Made by a program: the position numbers and the translations under genes
Assembly: GCF_900114415.1 (NCBI RefSeq)
Contig: NZ_FOSZ01000001.1
Location: 124,001 to 188,000, forward strand
DNA: 64,000 nt
Direction: 5' to 3'
Origin: Shimia haliotis
Lineage (GTDB): Bacteria; Pseudomonadota; Alphaproteobacteria; Rhodobacterales; Rhodobacteraceae
Part shown: piece after piece, positions 17,544 to 26,772 of the stretch
Position numbering within the stretch: the first letter of the stretch is position 1
Layout of the letters: the number at the start of each line of letters is the position of its first letter
Notes under the pieces: generated by a model
Seen by the model: the letters and a program-made list of their open reading frames with translations, nothing else
Databases searched by the model: none
What the model was told of the DNA's origin: nothing

Positions 17544-17570
17544 GGGCTCCCCGCGGGGAGCCCTTTTTTG
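17544..17570. terminator. Bidirectional intrinsic terminator
   Basis: GGGCTCCCC and GGGGAGCCC form a 9-bp stem with a 2-base gap, with TTTTTTG on the plus side and AAA on the other. It separates the converging DUF2147 and peroxiredoxin genes, and the last codons of the latter begin just beyond it. Confidence 0.9.
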
Positions 17571-17571
17571 T

Positions 17572-18111
17572 TTACACCGCGCCGCTGTATTCGCCGCGTG
17601 CCGGATAATTGTTGGCGATTGCGAAATCGAGCGCACCGACCAGTTCGGAGAAATGCGGGCGCATGAATGGCATGGTCTGCACCGAGCCGAAATAGAGCGA
17701 CTGATCAGGGGATACGAGGAACACGCCCGGCTCCGAGAACAGCGCAGGCTCCTCGATGCCAATCGACGTTTTGCCGCGCGAGGTTGAGATATACAGCCCC
17801 CAATCCCGTGCCGCGTCCAGAGACAGGTCATAGGCCACACGCAGGCCATTCACCGGCGCCACTTTCTCCAACATTGCCGCGGCGCGGTCCTCGGGGTCCG
17901 AACTCACTGCAACCACGCTCACACCGCGTTCGGCAAAGGCCGGTGCCTGCTTGTCCAGCTCCTTAAGATAGGTCGCGCAGATCGGGCAGTGCAGGCCGCG
18001 GTAAAAACACACAAGGGTGCCACGCTCAGAGCCTTCTGCTGACAAATCAAATTGGCCGCCACCAACGAGGGGCAGGGCGAGACCAGGGGTTTTCTGGCGG
18101 GGCATCAACAT
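17572..18111 (-). CDS. AhpC/TSA-family peroxiredoxin-like protein
   Basis: A 179-residue thioredoxin-fold protein of the AhpC/TSA superfamily. The active-site region reads FYRGLHCPICATYLKEL, with Cys42 and Cys45 spaced CxxC as in PRX-like2-type proteins rather than the usual peroxidatic TxxC. A GGAGA site 6 bases upstream supports the ATG at 18111. It is expected to act as a thiol peroxidase or disulfide oxidoreductase in the cytoplasm. It is divergent from an AraC-type regulator across a perfect palindrome and is probably its target. Confidence 0.78.
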   Translation of the reverse strand: MLMPRQKTPGLALPLVGGGQFDLSAEGSERGTLVCFYRGLHCPICATYLKELDKQAPAFAERGVSVVAVSSDPEDRAAAMLEKVAPVNGLRVAYDLSLDAARDWGLYISTSRGKTSIGIEEPALFSEPGVFLVSPDQSLYFGSVQTMPFMRPHFSELVGALDFAIANNYPARGEYSGAV

Positions 18112-18167
18112 GTCTATTCTCCATTGCGACATTTCCTTGTCTGTGCTTGTTGCAGGTGTTTTGCTAT

Positions 18168-18184
18168 GATAATTCCGAATTATC
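18168..18184. promoter_or_regulatory. Perfect 17-bp palindrome in peroxiredoxin/AraC promoter
   Basis: GATAATTC-C-GAATTATC is an exact inverted repeat 24 bases before the AraC-type gene and 56 bases before the peroxiredoxin gene. Such symmetry in a divergent promoter points to a dimeric regulator. AraC proteins usually prefer direct repeats, so another factor is possible. Confidence 0.5.
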
Positions 18185-18208
18185 TGACCAAAACGACGGA
18201 ATCTGGCT

Positions 18209-18934
18209 ATGGACCGCCTGACAACCCTGATTGAAAAGTTCCATCTCACCGTGACCCCCGCGCCGGAGGGAGAGGCCAATCTGATTGCGATCTGCAACGG
18301 CGACAGCGAGCCACACGAAGTACGGTTTTTTACGCGCGGGGTATCTGATTGGGCGGATCAGGAGCGGCTGATGTTTGCCGCCCGCGTGGACTGGTCGGGG
18401 CCATCCAATCCGTTGATGGCTGCCATGCCGGACCGCATTGATCTCGATCTGACCGATCAGGCCGACACGCGCACACTGGTGCAGTTGATGTATGCCGAAG
18501 TCAAAGGCCGTCGTTGCGGTGCGCAATCGGTGATTTCCCGACTGGGAGAGGCGCTGATGGTGCGCCTGTTACGAGAACAGATGCGCGAAGGTAGCACAGA
18601 GGTTGGCTTGCTTGCGGGCCTTGCTGACCCGCGCCTCTCGCGCGCGGTTGTTGCGATTCATGACCACCCCGGAAAACTCTGGACCGCGGCGGATCTCGCC
18701 GGGCAGGCGGGTTTGTCCTTGTCGCGTTTCACCGAGCTTTTTGCGGAAACGGTCGGCGAAACCCCGATGGGGTATTTGCGACGCTGGCGCCTTATTCTGG
18801 CTCATCAGGATGTGCGTCGTGGCGATCGCATTGATGCGGTGGCACGGCGCTATGCCTATGCCTCACCTGAGGCCTTCACCCGCGCATTCCGCAAAGCCTA
18901 CGGCGTCGCGCCCACAGTCTTGCGTGCGGCCTGA
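18209..18934 (+). CDS. AraC family transcriptional regulator
   Basis: A 241-residue regulator. The N-terminal half resembles the cupin-type ligand domain of the AraC_binding/Cupin_6 group but is short. The C-terminal 100 residues hold the double helix-turn-helix (WTAADLAGQAGLSLSRFTELFAETVGETPMGYLRRWRL, then DAVARRYAYASPEAFTRAFRKAYGVAP). It is divergent from the peroxiredoxin gene. By analogy with other such pairs it likely senses a redox-active or electrophilic compound and controls that gene. Confidence 0.85.
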   Translation: MDRLTTLIEKFHLTVTPAPEGEANLIAICNGDSEPHEVRFFTRGVSDWADQERLMFAARVDWSGPSNPLMAAMPDRIDLDLTDQADTRTLVQLMYAEVKGRRCGAQSVISRLGEALMVRLLREQMREGSTEVGLLAGLADPRLSRAVVAIHDHPGKLWTAADLAGQAGLSLSRFTELFAETVGETPMGYLRRWRLILAHQDVRRGDRIDAVARRYAYASPEAFTRAFRKAYGVAPTVLRAA

Positions 18935-18951
18935 CCCTTGTTTCCGGTCCC

Positions 18952-20736
18952 TCAGAGAGGCCAAATCAACGGGATCACCGCCGACGCCAGAAGCCCGATG
19001 GACAGGTTGAGCGGAATGCCAGCTTTCATAAAGTCGGTGAATTTGTATCCGCCAGGACCAAACACCAGCATATTGGTCTGATACCCGATGGGCGTGGCAA
19101 AACTGGCAGAGGCGGCAATCATCACGGCAATCACCAGCGGTCTGGGATCAACGCCAATCGCTGTCGCCAGCCCCACGGCAATGGGGGTGACAACCACGGC
19201 CACAGCGTTGTTTGACACCAGTTCCGTCAGCACCGAGGTCAACAAATAGATCGCCCAAACCATCAGGAATGGTGGCATCTGCCCGACAAAAGGTGCCAAG
19301 GCTTCAACTACAAGCGACACAGCGCCCGAAGCCTGCAAGGCCGCGCCTATCGCTAGCATCGAGAAAATCAGGGCCAACAACCGCCCGTCCACAAAGGAAA
19401 ACGCTTCATCCGCGTCGATACAGCGGGTCAGTAACACAACTGCGACCGCCAGAATCGACAACAGGAAAATCGGTGCCACGCCAAGGCCGGCCAACACCAC
19501 AATCGCCGCCATCGCCCCCAAAGCGATCGGCGCGTGTCCGCGGCGGTATTCGCGTTCCGATGGCTGGGACACATCGACCATATCCATCTCGGCGGCCAGA
19601 CGTTGAATGTCTTCCGGCGCACCTTCCAACAACAGCGTGTCACCAACGCGGACCACCAGTTGATCAAGCTGCTGGCCGATGTTCTGGTTGCGACGGTGAA
19701 CCGCAAGTGGATAGACCCCGAACCGACGCCGCAAACGCAGCGCCCCAAGACGCCGCCCCACCATTTTGCAGCCCGGAGTGATCAGCACTTCAACTGTGGT
19801 GGTTTCCACCGCGCCCACCTGATCCAGCCGTTTCAGAGATTTATTGCGTTGCAGGCTGAGAAGCTCGGTCATTTTTGTGCGCAGAACCACACGGTCCCCG
19901 ACCTGCAACTCCACGCCTTGCAGATTGCGCCGCAGCGACGTGTCGCCGCGGATCACGTCGATCAGGCGCACACCTTCGCGCTTGAAAAGCTGAACCCCCG
20001 TGACTTCCCGCCCGATCAGGTTGGATTCCGCTGGGATCACGGCCTCGGTAAAGAACTTCATCTGGCTGCGGTTGGAACCTGACAAAAGGTCGGCCATGCT
20101 GGCGCGTTCCGGCAACAGCTTGTCGCCAAAGAGATAGAGATAGAGCATTCCCCAAGCCACCACGATCAAACCCAGCGGCGTGACTTCGAAAATCGTGAAC
20201 GGCTCCAGACCTTCAGCGCGCGCAACCCCGTCCACCAACAGGTTGGTCGACGTCCCGATCAATGTCAGCGTGCCGCCCATGATCGCCGCATAACTCAGCG
20301 GGATCAGCAGTTTGGAGGCGGAAGTGTTCAGCGTCCGCGCCAATTGCGTGAACACAGGGATCATCACCACCACAACCGGTGTGTTGGACACAAAGGCTGA
20401 GGCCACAATCACGAAAACCAGAAGCATGGCAATCGCCAGTTTGGGATTTGTGCGTGCCTGTTTGTCAGCCATATGGGTAAAGGTGCTGAGCGCGCCCGTG
20501 CGCACCAAGGCGCCCATCACGATGAACATCGCTCCAATGGTCCACGGCGCAGGGTTGGACAGAACCGCAAGCGCTGCGTCATAGGGCAAGACGCCAGACA
20601 ACAACAGGAACGCCACCCCGCCGATGGCCACAACCTCGGTCGGATAGCTCTCACGCAGGAATAGGGCAAACATCACCGCAACAGTGGTCAGGGCCAGCAC
20701 GGCCTCGGTTGTCTGCGAAAAGTCAAAAAGCTGCAT
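18952..20736 (-). CDS. SLC13/DASS family permease with two RCK_C domains
   Basis: A 594-residue inner membrane transporter. The N-terminal block of hydrophobic helices carries SNTPVVVVMIP and GTSTNLLVDG near 120-165. About 200 soluble residues follow with two TrkA-C (RCK_C) domains (VGDRVVL and VGDTLLLEGAPEDIQ), and the C-terminal block has TELVSNNAVAVVVTPIA near 515. This layout is that of SLC13-like anion transporters, often for sulfate, dicarboxylates or citrate with Na+. The substrate is not deducible. It is monocistronic. Confidence 0.88.
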   Translation of the reverse strand: MQLFDFSQTTEAVLALTTVAVMFALFLRESYPTEVVAIGGVAFLLLSGVLPYDAALAVLSNPAPWTIGAMFIVMGALVRTGALSTFTHMADKQARTNPKLAIAMLLVFVIVASAFVSNTPVVVVMIPVFTQLARTLNTSASKLLIPLSYAAIMGGTLTLIGTSTNLLVDGVARAEGLEPFTIFEVTPLGLIVVAWGMLYLYLFGDKLLPERASMADLLSGSNRSQMKFFTEAVIPAESNLIGREVTGVQLFKREGVRLIDVIRGDTSLRRNLQGVELQVGDRVVLRTKMTELLSLQRNKSLKRLDQVGAVETTTVEVLITPGCKMVGRRLGALRLRRRFGVYPLAVHRRNQNIGQQLDQLVVRVGDTLLLEGAPEDIQRLAAEMDMVDVSQPSEREYRRGHAPIALGAMAAIVVLAGLGVAPIFLLSILAVAVVLLTRCIDADEAFSFVDGRLLALIFSMLAIGAALQASGAVSLVVEALAPFVGQMPPFLMVWAIYLLTSVLTELVSNNAVAVVVTPIAVGLATAIGVDPRPLVIAVMIAASASFATPIGYQTNMLVFGPGGYKFTDFMKAGIPLNLSIGLLASAVIPLIWPL

Positions 20737-20814
20737 GAGCGCTCCAAAGTCACATCCGGCCCAGATGTAACATGGCCCCTCGGTCGGGCAAGCGAATTAA
20801 CAGGGGTCTTAGCG

Positions 20815-21690
20815 TCAATCTTCGCGCGGTTGCACAAGAAACATGCCCATAAGGATCAAACCCAAGGCCGCCCAGACCCACAGCGAATAACGCTCACCAA
20901 GCAGAAGCATCGACCAGAGTACGCCCGTGCCTGTCACCAAATAGCTCACCTGCGCCGCAAAGACCGACCCTGCGCGGCTCACCAGCCAGACATAGGCGGT
21001 ATAGACAATCACATGGATCACCGACGACAAAAGCAAGGCATATTCCGGCGCGTTCCATTCGGTGCGCGGATCAATGAACTGGCCTGAACCAACCGCAAGC
21101 GGCAGAGCCACAATCGCCCCCACCACAGAGGCCCCGTAAAGAACATGCCCCGGCCCAAGCCCGTGCATGCCCCATTTGCTGACGATATTGCCCTCAAAGG
21201 CATAACACAGCGGCGCGATCACCGCGATTGGCAGCCAGACAACCATCGCCGGATCCGGCAAAGCTTCAGGCTCCGCCAACAGGAACACGCCGCCAAGTCC
21301 CAGAACCAACCCGCCAAGCCGCAGCCAGCTGAACCGGTCCACGCCAAGGAGGAGAGCGACAGGAAACGCAAACATCGCCACCAGTGAAATCACCAGCGAC
21401 ATAACACCGGCCGGCAATTCTGCAGCTGCCCGATACGAGAAACTGTTGGGCAGCACGGTGCCAAGGGCCGCGATCAGCAGGAAAAACCACAAAAGACGCG
21501 GGGGCAGGGCGATGGACTTGCCCATCGCAAGCCGGGCCACAAACATAAATGCGGCCCCCAGCGCCAGCTGCCAGAAAATCAGGCCGAGAGGCTCATACCC
21601 TTCCGACACCACAATTTTGGTCAGTGGCTGTGTGATCCCCCATCCGGCCCCGATTGCCAGCAGGATGCCAAACCACCGCCATTGCATCAT
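20815..21690 (-). CDS. EamA/DMT family transporter
   Basis: A 291-residue protein with ten predicted membrane helices in two EamA repeats, the second beginning near residue 150. It belongs to the drug/metabolite transporter superfamily and probably exports small metabolites. It starts 2 bases after the stop of the phosphoesterase gene, so the two form an operon. No substrate-specific motif was recognised. Confidence 0.85.
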   Translation of the reverse strand: MMQWRWFGILLAIGAGWGITQPLTKIVVSEGYEPLGLIFWQLALGAAFMFVARLAMGKSIALPPRLLWFFLLIAALGTVLPNSFSYRAAAELPAGVMSLVISLVAMFAFPVALLLGVDRFSWLRLGGLVLGLGGVFLLAEPEALPDPAMVVWLPIAVIAPLCYAFEGNIVSKWGMHGLGPGHVLYGASVVGAIVALPLAVGSGQFIDPRTEWNAPEYALLLSSVIHVIVYTAYVWLVSRAGSVFAAQVSYLVTGTGVLWSMLLLGERYSLWVWAALGLILMGMFLVQPRED

Positions 21691-21691
21691 T

Positions 21692-22510
21692 TCAAAGAGG
21701 CCCCGCCTGACTCAGACGGCCACCTTGGCGCACCATCTCGATACGGGTGGCCTGACCGGTGCTGTCATCGGTCTCGACATAGACACCGGATAGCGTTGCT
21801 TCTTCCAGCGCCGGTGTGAAGCGGGCCTTGGGCATGCCGGTCACGAACCGCCGCATGGGTTCGGTTTTTTCCATGCCAATCACAGAGTTATAGTCGCCAC
21901 ACATGCCAGCATCAGCCTGAAATGCGGTGCCCTTGGGCAGAATCTGCGTGTCCGCCGTCGGAACATGCGTGTGGGTGCCGACAACAAGGCTGGCCCGCCC
22001 GTCGCAGAAATGGCCCATGCCCATTTTCTCCGATGTGGCTTCGCAATGCATGTCGACAATGGCCGCCTGTACCAGGCCGCCGCGCGGATGCGTGCGCAAT
22101 ACCTGATCCACGGCGGAAAACGGGTCGCCATAAGGCTGTTTCATAAACACCTGGCCCAGAGCCTGTGTCACCAGCACCTTGCGTCCGCCGCGCGCTTCAA
22201 AAACGCGGAACCCTTTGCCCGGCACATCTCCCTTGGAGTAATTCAGCGGGCGCAACACCCGCGGCTCGCTCTGGATGAACTGCATCATGTCCTTCTGGTC
22301 AAACGCATGATCGCCCAGCGTGATGCAATCCGCACCGGCCTCAAGGATCACTTTTGCATGGGCGCCCGAAAGCCCCATGCCATTGGACGCGTTCTCGCCG
22401 TTCACCACGACAAAATCCAGCTTCCAGTCCTCGCGCAGCTTTGGCAACCGCTCGGCAATCGCCTTACGGCCCGCGCGGCCCATTACATCACCAAGAAAGA
22501 GTATTTTCAT
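21692..22510 (-). CDS. TIGR00282-family metallophosphoesterase (YmdB-like)
   Basis: A 272-residue calcineurin-like enzyme of the YmdB/TIGR00282 family, which hydrolyses cyclic nucleotides or related phosphodiesters with a two-metal site. The metal ligands appear in order: GDVMGRAGR near residue 8, NGENASNGMG near 39, GDHAFDQKD near 67, VDMHCEATSEK near 150 and GTHTHVPTAD near 178. Length matches the family. The ATG lacks an obvious ribosome site. It is the first gene of a pair with the EamA transporter. Confidence 0.9.
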   Translation of the reverse strand: MKILFLGDVMGRAGRKAIAERLPKLREDWKLDFVVVNGENASNGMGLSGAHAKVILEAGADCITLGDHAFDQKDMMQFIQSEPRVLRPLNYSKGDVPGKGFRVFEARGGRKVLVTQALGQVFMKQPYGDPFSAVDQVLRTHPRGGLVQAAIVDMHCEATSEKMGMGHFCDGRASLVVGTHTHVPTADTQILPKGTAFQADAGMCGDYNSVIGMEKTEPMRRFVTGMPKARFTPALEEATLSGVYVETDDSTGQATRIEMVRQGGRLSQAGPL

Positions 22511-22705
22511 ACCGCAATGGCCTATCCCCCTTCGAGCGCTAGCTCAAGCACAGATGGCGGGATTGAGTGTTTTTGGCGGGATGAAGTCGCGGGCGACAAT
22601 GGACGGGCAACGCACTTCTGGCGGCAAAGGCGTTGTCCAAGGGCATGTTCCGGCGCAAAGTAGCTTTGTCCCTATTTCCATGACCAAGCTTTTTAGGAGC
22701 CTCAG

Positions 22706-22939
22706 ATGAAGCAAATTGTTCCCCTCGCCATGGCCGCAGCCCTTGCCGCATGCTCAGCCGAAGACAGCAAAGACGATATGGTTGGCATGGCCAATCCAGC
22801 ATCAGTCTATTGTGTCGAGAAGGGTGGCACGTCCAAGATTGTCAAAGCGGCTGACGGCAGCGAATCCGGCCTTTGCGTTTTGCCTAATGGGTCTGAGGTG
22901 GACGAGTGGAGGTATTTCCGTGAAAACAATCCGGAGTAA
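22706..22939 (+). CDS. DUF333 lipoprotein, copy 1
   Basis: A 77-residue protein with a lipoprotein signal (LAAC-S, Cys at 16) and a DUF333 domain: NPASVYCVEKGGT, then a linker and CVLPNGSEVDEWRYFR. The two cysteines probably form a periplasmic disulfide. Some databases call this family putative hemolysin, without good support. GGAGCC lies 9 bases upstream of the ATG. A paralogue follows 101 bases downstream. Confidence 0.8.
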   Translation: MKQIVPLAMAAALAACSAEDSKDDMVGMANPASVYCVEKGGTSKIVKAADGSESGLCVLPNGSEVDEWRYFRENNPE

Positions 22940-23040
22940 GACAGCCTTTGCCCCATGTTTTTGTGACCCGCCGGTCAAGACTGTTGCAGGCCTTCTTCTT
23001 TGGCGTATCGTAGAAAGGATATTTTTAAACAGGTGCCTTG

Positions 23041-23307
23041 ATGAAACCACTCTTCGCGACTGCCCTTTTTGCCGGAACCCTGACCTTGTCAGCATGTTCC
23101 ACGTCCAACCCGTTTGAGCCGGCTTATGCCAATGATCCGGCCTTCTCGGGAAACTACGCTGCCGAATTCTGCACCAACCGCGGTCACAGTTATGAGGCCC
23201 GTCAGCAAGCAGACGGCAGCGTGACCGGTGTTTGTAAGTTCGGCAACGGCGGCGAAGAAGACGCCTTTGTCTATTTCCGTAAAAACGCCACTGGCGGGTC
23301 GCTCTAA
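23041..23307 (+). CDS. DUF333 lipoprotein, copy 2
   Basis: An 88-residue lipoprotein (LSAC-S, Cys near 19) with the same DUF333 pattern as its upstream neighbour: NYAAEFCTNRGHSYEARQQADGSVTGVCKFGNGGEEDAFVYFR. The start is the ATG at 23041, since the preceding TTG is less likely. The two copies are diverged, so the duplication is not recent. It converges on the folate enzyme gene with a 4-base overlap. Confidence 0.8.
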   Translation: MKPLFATALFAGTLTLSACSTSNPFEPAYANDPAFSGNYAAEFCTNRGHSYEARQQADGSVTGVCKFGNGGEEDAFVYFRKNATGGSL

Positions 23308-23858
23308 AGCTCGATGATCCGGCTTTCGGTGATCATCATGTCGAGCGGCTGATCTGTTGGTTCAAGAGGCAACTCGTCTGCCTCTTGGGCATCAAAGGCA
23401 AAACCTATCGCCAGAGTTGCCCGTCGCGCCCGCAGCCGTTCCAGCGTGCGGTCATAAAACCCGCCGCCATAGCCAAGCCGCCCGCCTTTGGCATCAAACG
23501 CCACCAGCGGAACAATCACAATTTCCGGTTCAAAAAAGGCATCCGTAATCGGGACACGCGCCCCGAATGGCCCGTCCCGCAACGGGGCGTCGGGCTCCCA
23601 TCGGGAAAATTCAAGCGGCATGGCTTCGCCTTGAATGACCGGCACACCGACAGGGCCGTGCGCAGCCGCCTCGGCCATCGCGGCGAGAGGGCTGATTTCG
23701 GTGCGGATCGGCATGTATCCGGCCAGCGCCACACCGCGATAGCCTGCCAGAACTTCTGACAAATGCGCAGATTGGCCCGGGGTTGCGGTGTCAAAGGCGG
23801 CTTTGCGACGCGCGAAAGCGGCCTTGCGTGCTTGGGTTTTGATCGCGGTCAGATCCAT
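23304..23858 (-). CDS. 5-formyltetrahydrofolate cyclo-ligase
   Basis: A 184-residue ATP-dependent enzyme (MTHFS) that recycles 5-formyl-THF to 5,10-methenyl-THF. Family motifs are the basic N-terminal helix with RKAAFARR, EISP near residue 60 and the C-terminal ATP/Mg loop GGRLGYGGGFYDRTLERLR near 128. I use the ATG at 23858, with AGGA 7 bases upstream; a GTG one codon earlier is also possible. It follows mgtE closely, and AGGA overlaps the mgtE stop region, so the two are cotranscribed. Confidence 0.92.
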   Translation of the reverse strand: MDLTAIKTQARKAAFARRKAAFDTATPGQSAHLSEVLAGYRGVALAGYMPIRTEISPLAAMAEAAAHGPVGVPVIQGEAMPLEFSRWEPDAPLRDGPFGARVPITDAFFEPEIVIVPLVAFDAKGGRLGYGGGFYDRTLERLRARRATLAIGFAFDAQEADELPLEPTDQPLDMMITESRIIEL

Positions 23859-23867
23859 CACGGCGTC

Positions 23868-25262
23868 CTATAGAAGAATACTGGAGGCAAGGCCCAGAAA
23901 GGCAAAGAAACCAACGACATCTGTGATGGTTGTGACAAACGGACCGGACGCGAGCGCAGGGTCAATTCCGGCGCGATCCAGCGCCATTGGTATGACAATG
24001 CCCCCCAAGGCCGCCGCGATTTGGGTGAACACCATCGCAATGCCAATCACCAAGGCCAGCATCGGCACGCCAAACCAAGCACCGGCCACCAAGGCCATGA
24101 TGAAGCCGAAGAACACGCCATTCAACGCGCCGACAGACAATTCCCGCCGCGCCACCCGCAGCGCGTTTTGCGAGGTCAGATCTTTGGTCGCGAGCGCACG
24201 CACCGTCACCGTCATGGTCTGCGTGCCGGCATTGCCGCCCATCGAGGCCACGATTGGCATCAAAACCGCCAGCGCCACCATCTGGTCAATGGTTTCAGCA
24301 AAGGCATCAATCACCAATGACGCCAGGATTGCTGTCAGCAAATTCACAAAGAGCCACGTCGCGCGGCCCTTGGCAGCTTCAAAAATGGTGTCCGATAGCG
24401 AGGTCTCCTCGCTCACACCGGCAAGGCGCAAAATGTCTTCTTCGTGTTCTTCATCCAGAACCGCCATGGCGTCATCAATGGTGATCATCCCGATCAAGCG
24501 CTCGTCCGCATCCACCACAGGGGCGGATATCAGGTGATACTGGTTGAATGCATAGGCGACATCTTCTTCGTCCTGAGTGACCGGAATGGTCTGGAATTCC
24601 TCTTCGACGATCGTGTGCAGCAGTACAGAACGCTTGGAGGACATCAAACGGCCAAGGGTGACATTGCCTACCGGTTTCATGCGCGGCGTGACCAAAATCA
24701 CGTGGTAAAACTGTTCCGGCAACTCGGGGGCATTGCGCAAATGGTCAATGGCCTGCCCAACGTTCCAATCCTCAGGCACCCACACCGTTTCGCGCTGCAT
24801 CAGGCGACCGGCTGTGTTCTCCGGAAAAGACAGCGCCTGTTCCACGGCGACCCTGTCGGCGTCATCCAGCTGATCTAGAATGGCTTCCTGCTGGGGTTCG
24901 TCCAGATCTTCGACCAGATCGACGATTTCATCGCTTTCCAGCTCGCGCACGGCCTCCGCCAGCACGTCCGGGCGCAGAATAGAGATGATCTCTTCGTGTA
25001 GAGCATCATCCAATTCCGACAGAATATCACCGTCAAATTCCCCGCCATACAGCTGCACAAGGCGGCGTCGGTCATTGGGGTTGATCTGTTCGATGATGTC
25101 CGCGATGTCGGCAGGGTGCAGCGGCTCCAGCAACTCGATCAGCGTTTCGCGATCCTGCGCTTCCAAGGCGTATATGATGCCCGAAACCAGTCTGCGATCC
25201 AGCCGATAGGCGTCTTCGTCTTCGGGGGTGTCCGGAGTGTGCTGATCGTCGAATTCTTTCAT
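23868..25262 (-). CDS. mgtE: Magnesium transporter MgtE
   Basis: A 464-residue Mg2+ channel/transporter. It has the N-terminal superhelical MgtE_N domain (LHPADIADIIEQI near residue 40), two CBS domains in the middle (TPRMKPVGNVTLGRLM near 215 and SAPVVDADERLIGMITIDDAM near 270) and five membrane helices from about 300 on, including PIVASMGGNAGTQTMTV. Cytosolic Mg2+ bound between the N and CBS domains closes the pore. GGAGG lies 6 bases before the ATG. No Mg riboswitch was seen upstream. Confidence 0.94.
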   Translation of the reverse strand: MKEFDDQHTPDTPEDEDAYRLDRRLVSGIIYALEAQDRETLIELLEPLHPADIADIIEQINPNDRRRLVQLYGGEFDGDILSELDDALHEEIISILRPDVLAEAVRELESDEIVDLVEDLDEPQQEAILDQLDDADRVAVEQALSFPENTAGRLMQRETVWVPEDWNVGQAIDHLRNAPELPEQFYHVILVTPRMKPVGNVTLGRLMSSKRSVLLHTIVEEEFQTIPVTQDEEDVAYAFNQYHLISAPVVDADERLIGMITIDDAMAVLDEEHEEDILRLAGVSEETSLSDTIFEAAKGRATWLFVNLLTAILASLVIDAFAETIDQMVALAVLMPIVASMGGNAGTQTMTVTVRALATKDLTSQNALRVARRELSVGALNGVFFGFIMALVAGAWFGVPMLALVIGIAMVFTQIAAALGGIVIPMALDRAGIDPALASGPFVTTITDVVGFFAFLGLASSILL

Positions 25263-25411
25263 GACGCGCCTCCGGTCTGTCGGTGCCGGCCTGCCGTGGC
25301 CAACTTGTCGCGACAATAGGCCAATCGATTGATACAGTTCAACGTAAGACGACGATTTACACGTCAAAAAAGGCGCGATACGAGAGCGCGCTGCGTGATT
25401 GGGAGACCGTG

Positions 25412-26707
25412 ATGACTGCCGCCAAACTATTGCTGGGCCAAACCCTCGCGTTTGACGCGAACCCCTTCGAGACCGAACCGGAGAAAGCGGCCCGTGTCGA
25501 GCGCCGCGGAGCGGTTCTGATTGACGGCGGAAAGATCATTGCCACCGGACCTTCCGACACAATGCGCGCCGCGCATCCGGAGGCCGAGGTTGTGGACTAT
25601 GGCGACGCTGTGCTGTGTGCCGGTTTTGTCGACGCCCATGTGCATTATCCACAGACCGGCATTGTCGCGAGCTGGGGCAAGCGCCTGATTGACTGGCTCA
25701 ACAGCTATACCTTCCCAGAAGAGATGCGCTTTGGCGACCGCGCATATGCGGACGAGATTGCTGGCACCTATTTGGATCTGACCGCACGCCATGGCACCAC
25801 GACAATGGTCAGCTATTGCACCATTCATCCCGAAAGCGTCGACGCCATTTTCACCGCCGCTCAGTCACGCGGCCAACGCATCGTAGCTGGCAAAACCTGT
25901 ATGGACCGCAACGCACCAGATGGTCTGCGCGACACGGCACAATCGGCCTATGACGACAGCAAGGCATTGATTGGCAAATGGCACGGGCAAGCTCGCCTGA
26001 GCTACGCCATCACCCCGCGCTTCTCTCCGACCTCTTCACCCGAGCAATTGCGCGCGCTGGGCGATCTTTGGGCCGAACATCCCGACTGTCTGATGCAAAC
26101 ACATCTGTCCGAGCAAACCGATGAAATCGAATGGGTGCTCGGCATGTTCCCCGAAGCGCGGGACTATCTGGACACCTACGAGGCCTTCGGGCTTCTGGGG
26201 GAAAAGGGGCTTTATGGTCACGCCATCCACCTCGAACCCCGCGAACGCGCCCGCCTGCACGAAGTCGGGGCAGGGCTCATTCATTGTCCCACCTCCAACA
26301 CCTTCATCGGCTCTGGCCTGTTTGAAATGCAATCCCTGATGGATGAAGGCCAGCGCGTCGGTCTTGCCACGGATACGGGGGGCGGTTCGTCGTTCTCGAT
26401 GCTGCGCACAATGGCGGCGGCTTACGAGGTCGCGCAACTGCGCCACACACCTCTGCACGCGGCACAATTGATGTGGCTCGCCACCCAAGGCTCGGCGCGG
26501 TCCCTGCATATGGAAGACAAAATCGGCAATCTGGCTGCAGGCATGGAGGCCGACATTGTCGTGCTTAATCTCGCATCAACGCCTGACATCGCGCAACGCT
26601 CGTCGCGGGCAGACGACATCTGGGAAGCGATCTTCCCGACCATCATGATGGGCGACGACCGCGCCGTGAAGGCCACGTGGATCAATGGGCAGCTTGTGAA
26701 GGGCTAA
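25412..26707 (+). CDS. guaD: Guanine deaminase
   Basis: A 431-residue amidohydrolase that deaminates guanine to xanthine. The zinc site begins with VDAHVHYPQ at about 74-80; the family sequence IPHP...HLSEQTDEI near 235, GHAIHLE near 270 and ATDTGGGSSFSML near 320 follow. I start at the ATG at 25412, with GGGAG 6 bases upstream; the longer frame runs into the promoter region. It is divergent from mgtE. Together with the 5-hydroxyisourate hydrolase at 35.9 kb it indicates purine breakdown, although the two are not linked. Confidence 0.93.
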   Translation: MTAAKLLLGQTLAFDANPFETEPEKAARVERRGAVLIDGGKIIATGPSDTMRAAHPEAEVVDYGDAVLCAGFVDAHVHYPQTGIVASWGKRLIDWLNSYTFPEEMRFGDRAYADEIAGTYLDLTARHGTTTMVSYCTIHPESVDAIFTAAQSRGQRIVAGKTCMDRNAPDGLRDTAQSAYDDSKALIGKWHGQARLSYAITPRFSPTSSPEQLRALGDLWAEHPDCLMQTHLSEQTDEIEWVLGMFPEARDYLDTYEAFGLLGEKGLYGHAIHLEPRERARLHEVGAGLIHCPTSNTFIGSGLFEMQSLMDEGQRVGLATDTGGGSSFSMLRTMAAAYEVAQLRHTPLHAAQLMWLATQGSARSLHMEDKIGNLAAGMEADIVVLNLASTPDIAQRSSRADDIWEAIFPTIMMGDDRAVKATWINGQLVKG

Positions 26708-26772
26708 TCAGGCTCGGAATCAAGCCGTAGGCGCCGGACTGGACCAATGGACCGGCGCGCAGGCCCGCAATT

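Noticed and set aside
22706-23307. Hemolysins
   Set aside because: The putative hemolysin label for DUF333 has no mechanistic support; these are tiny lipoproteins.
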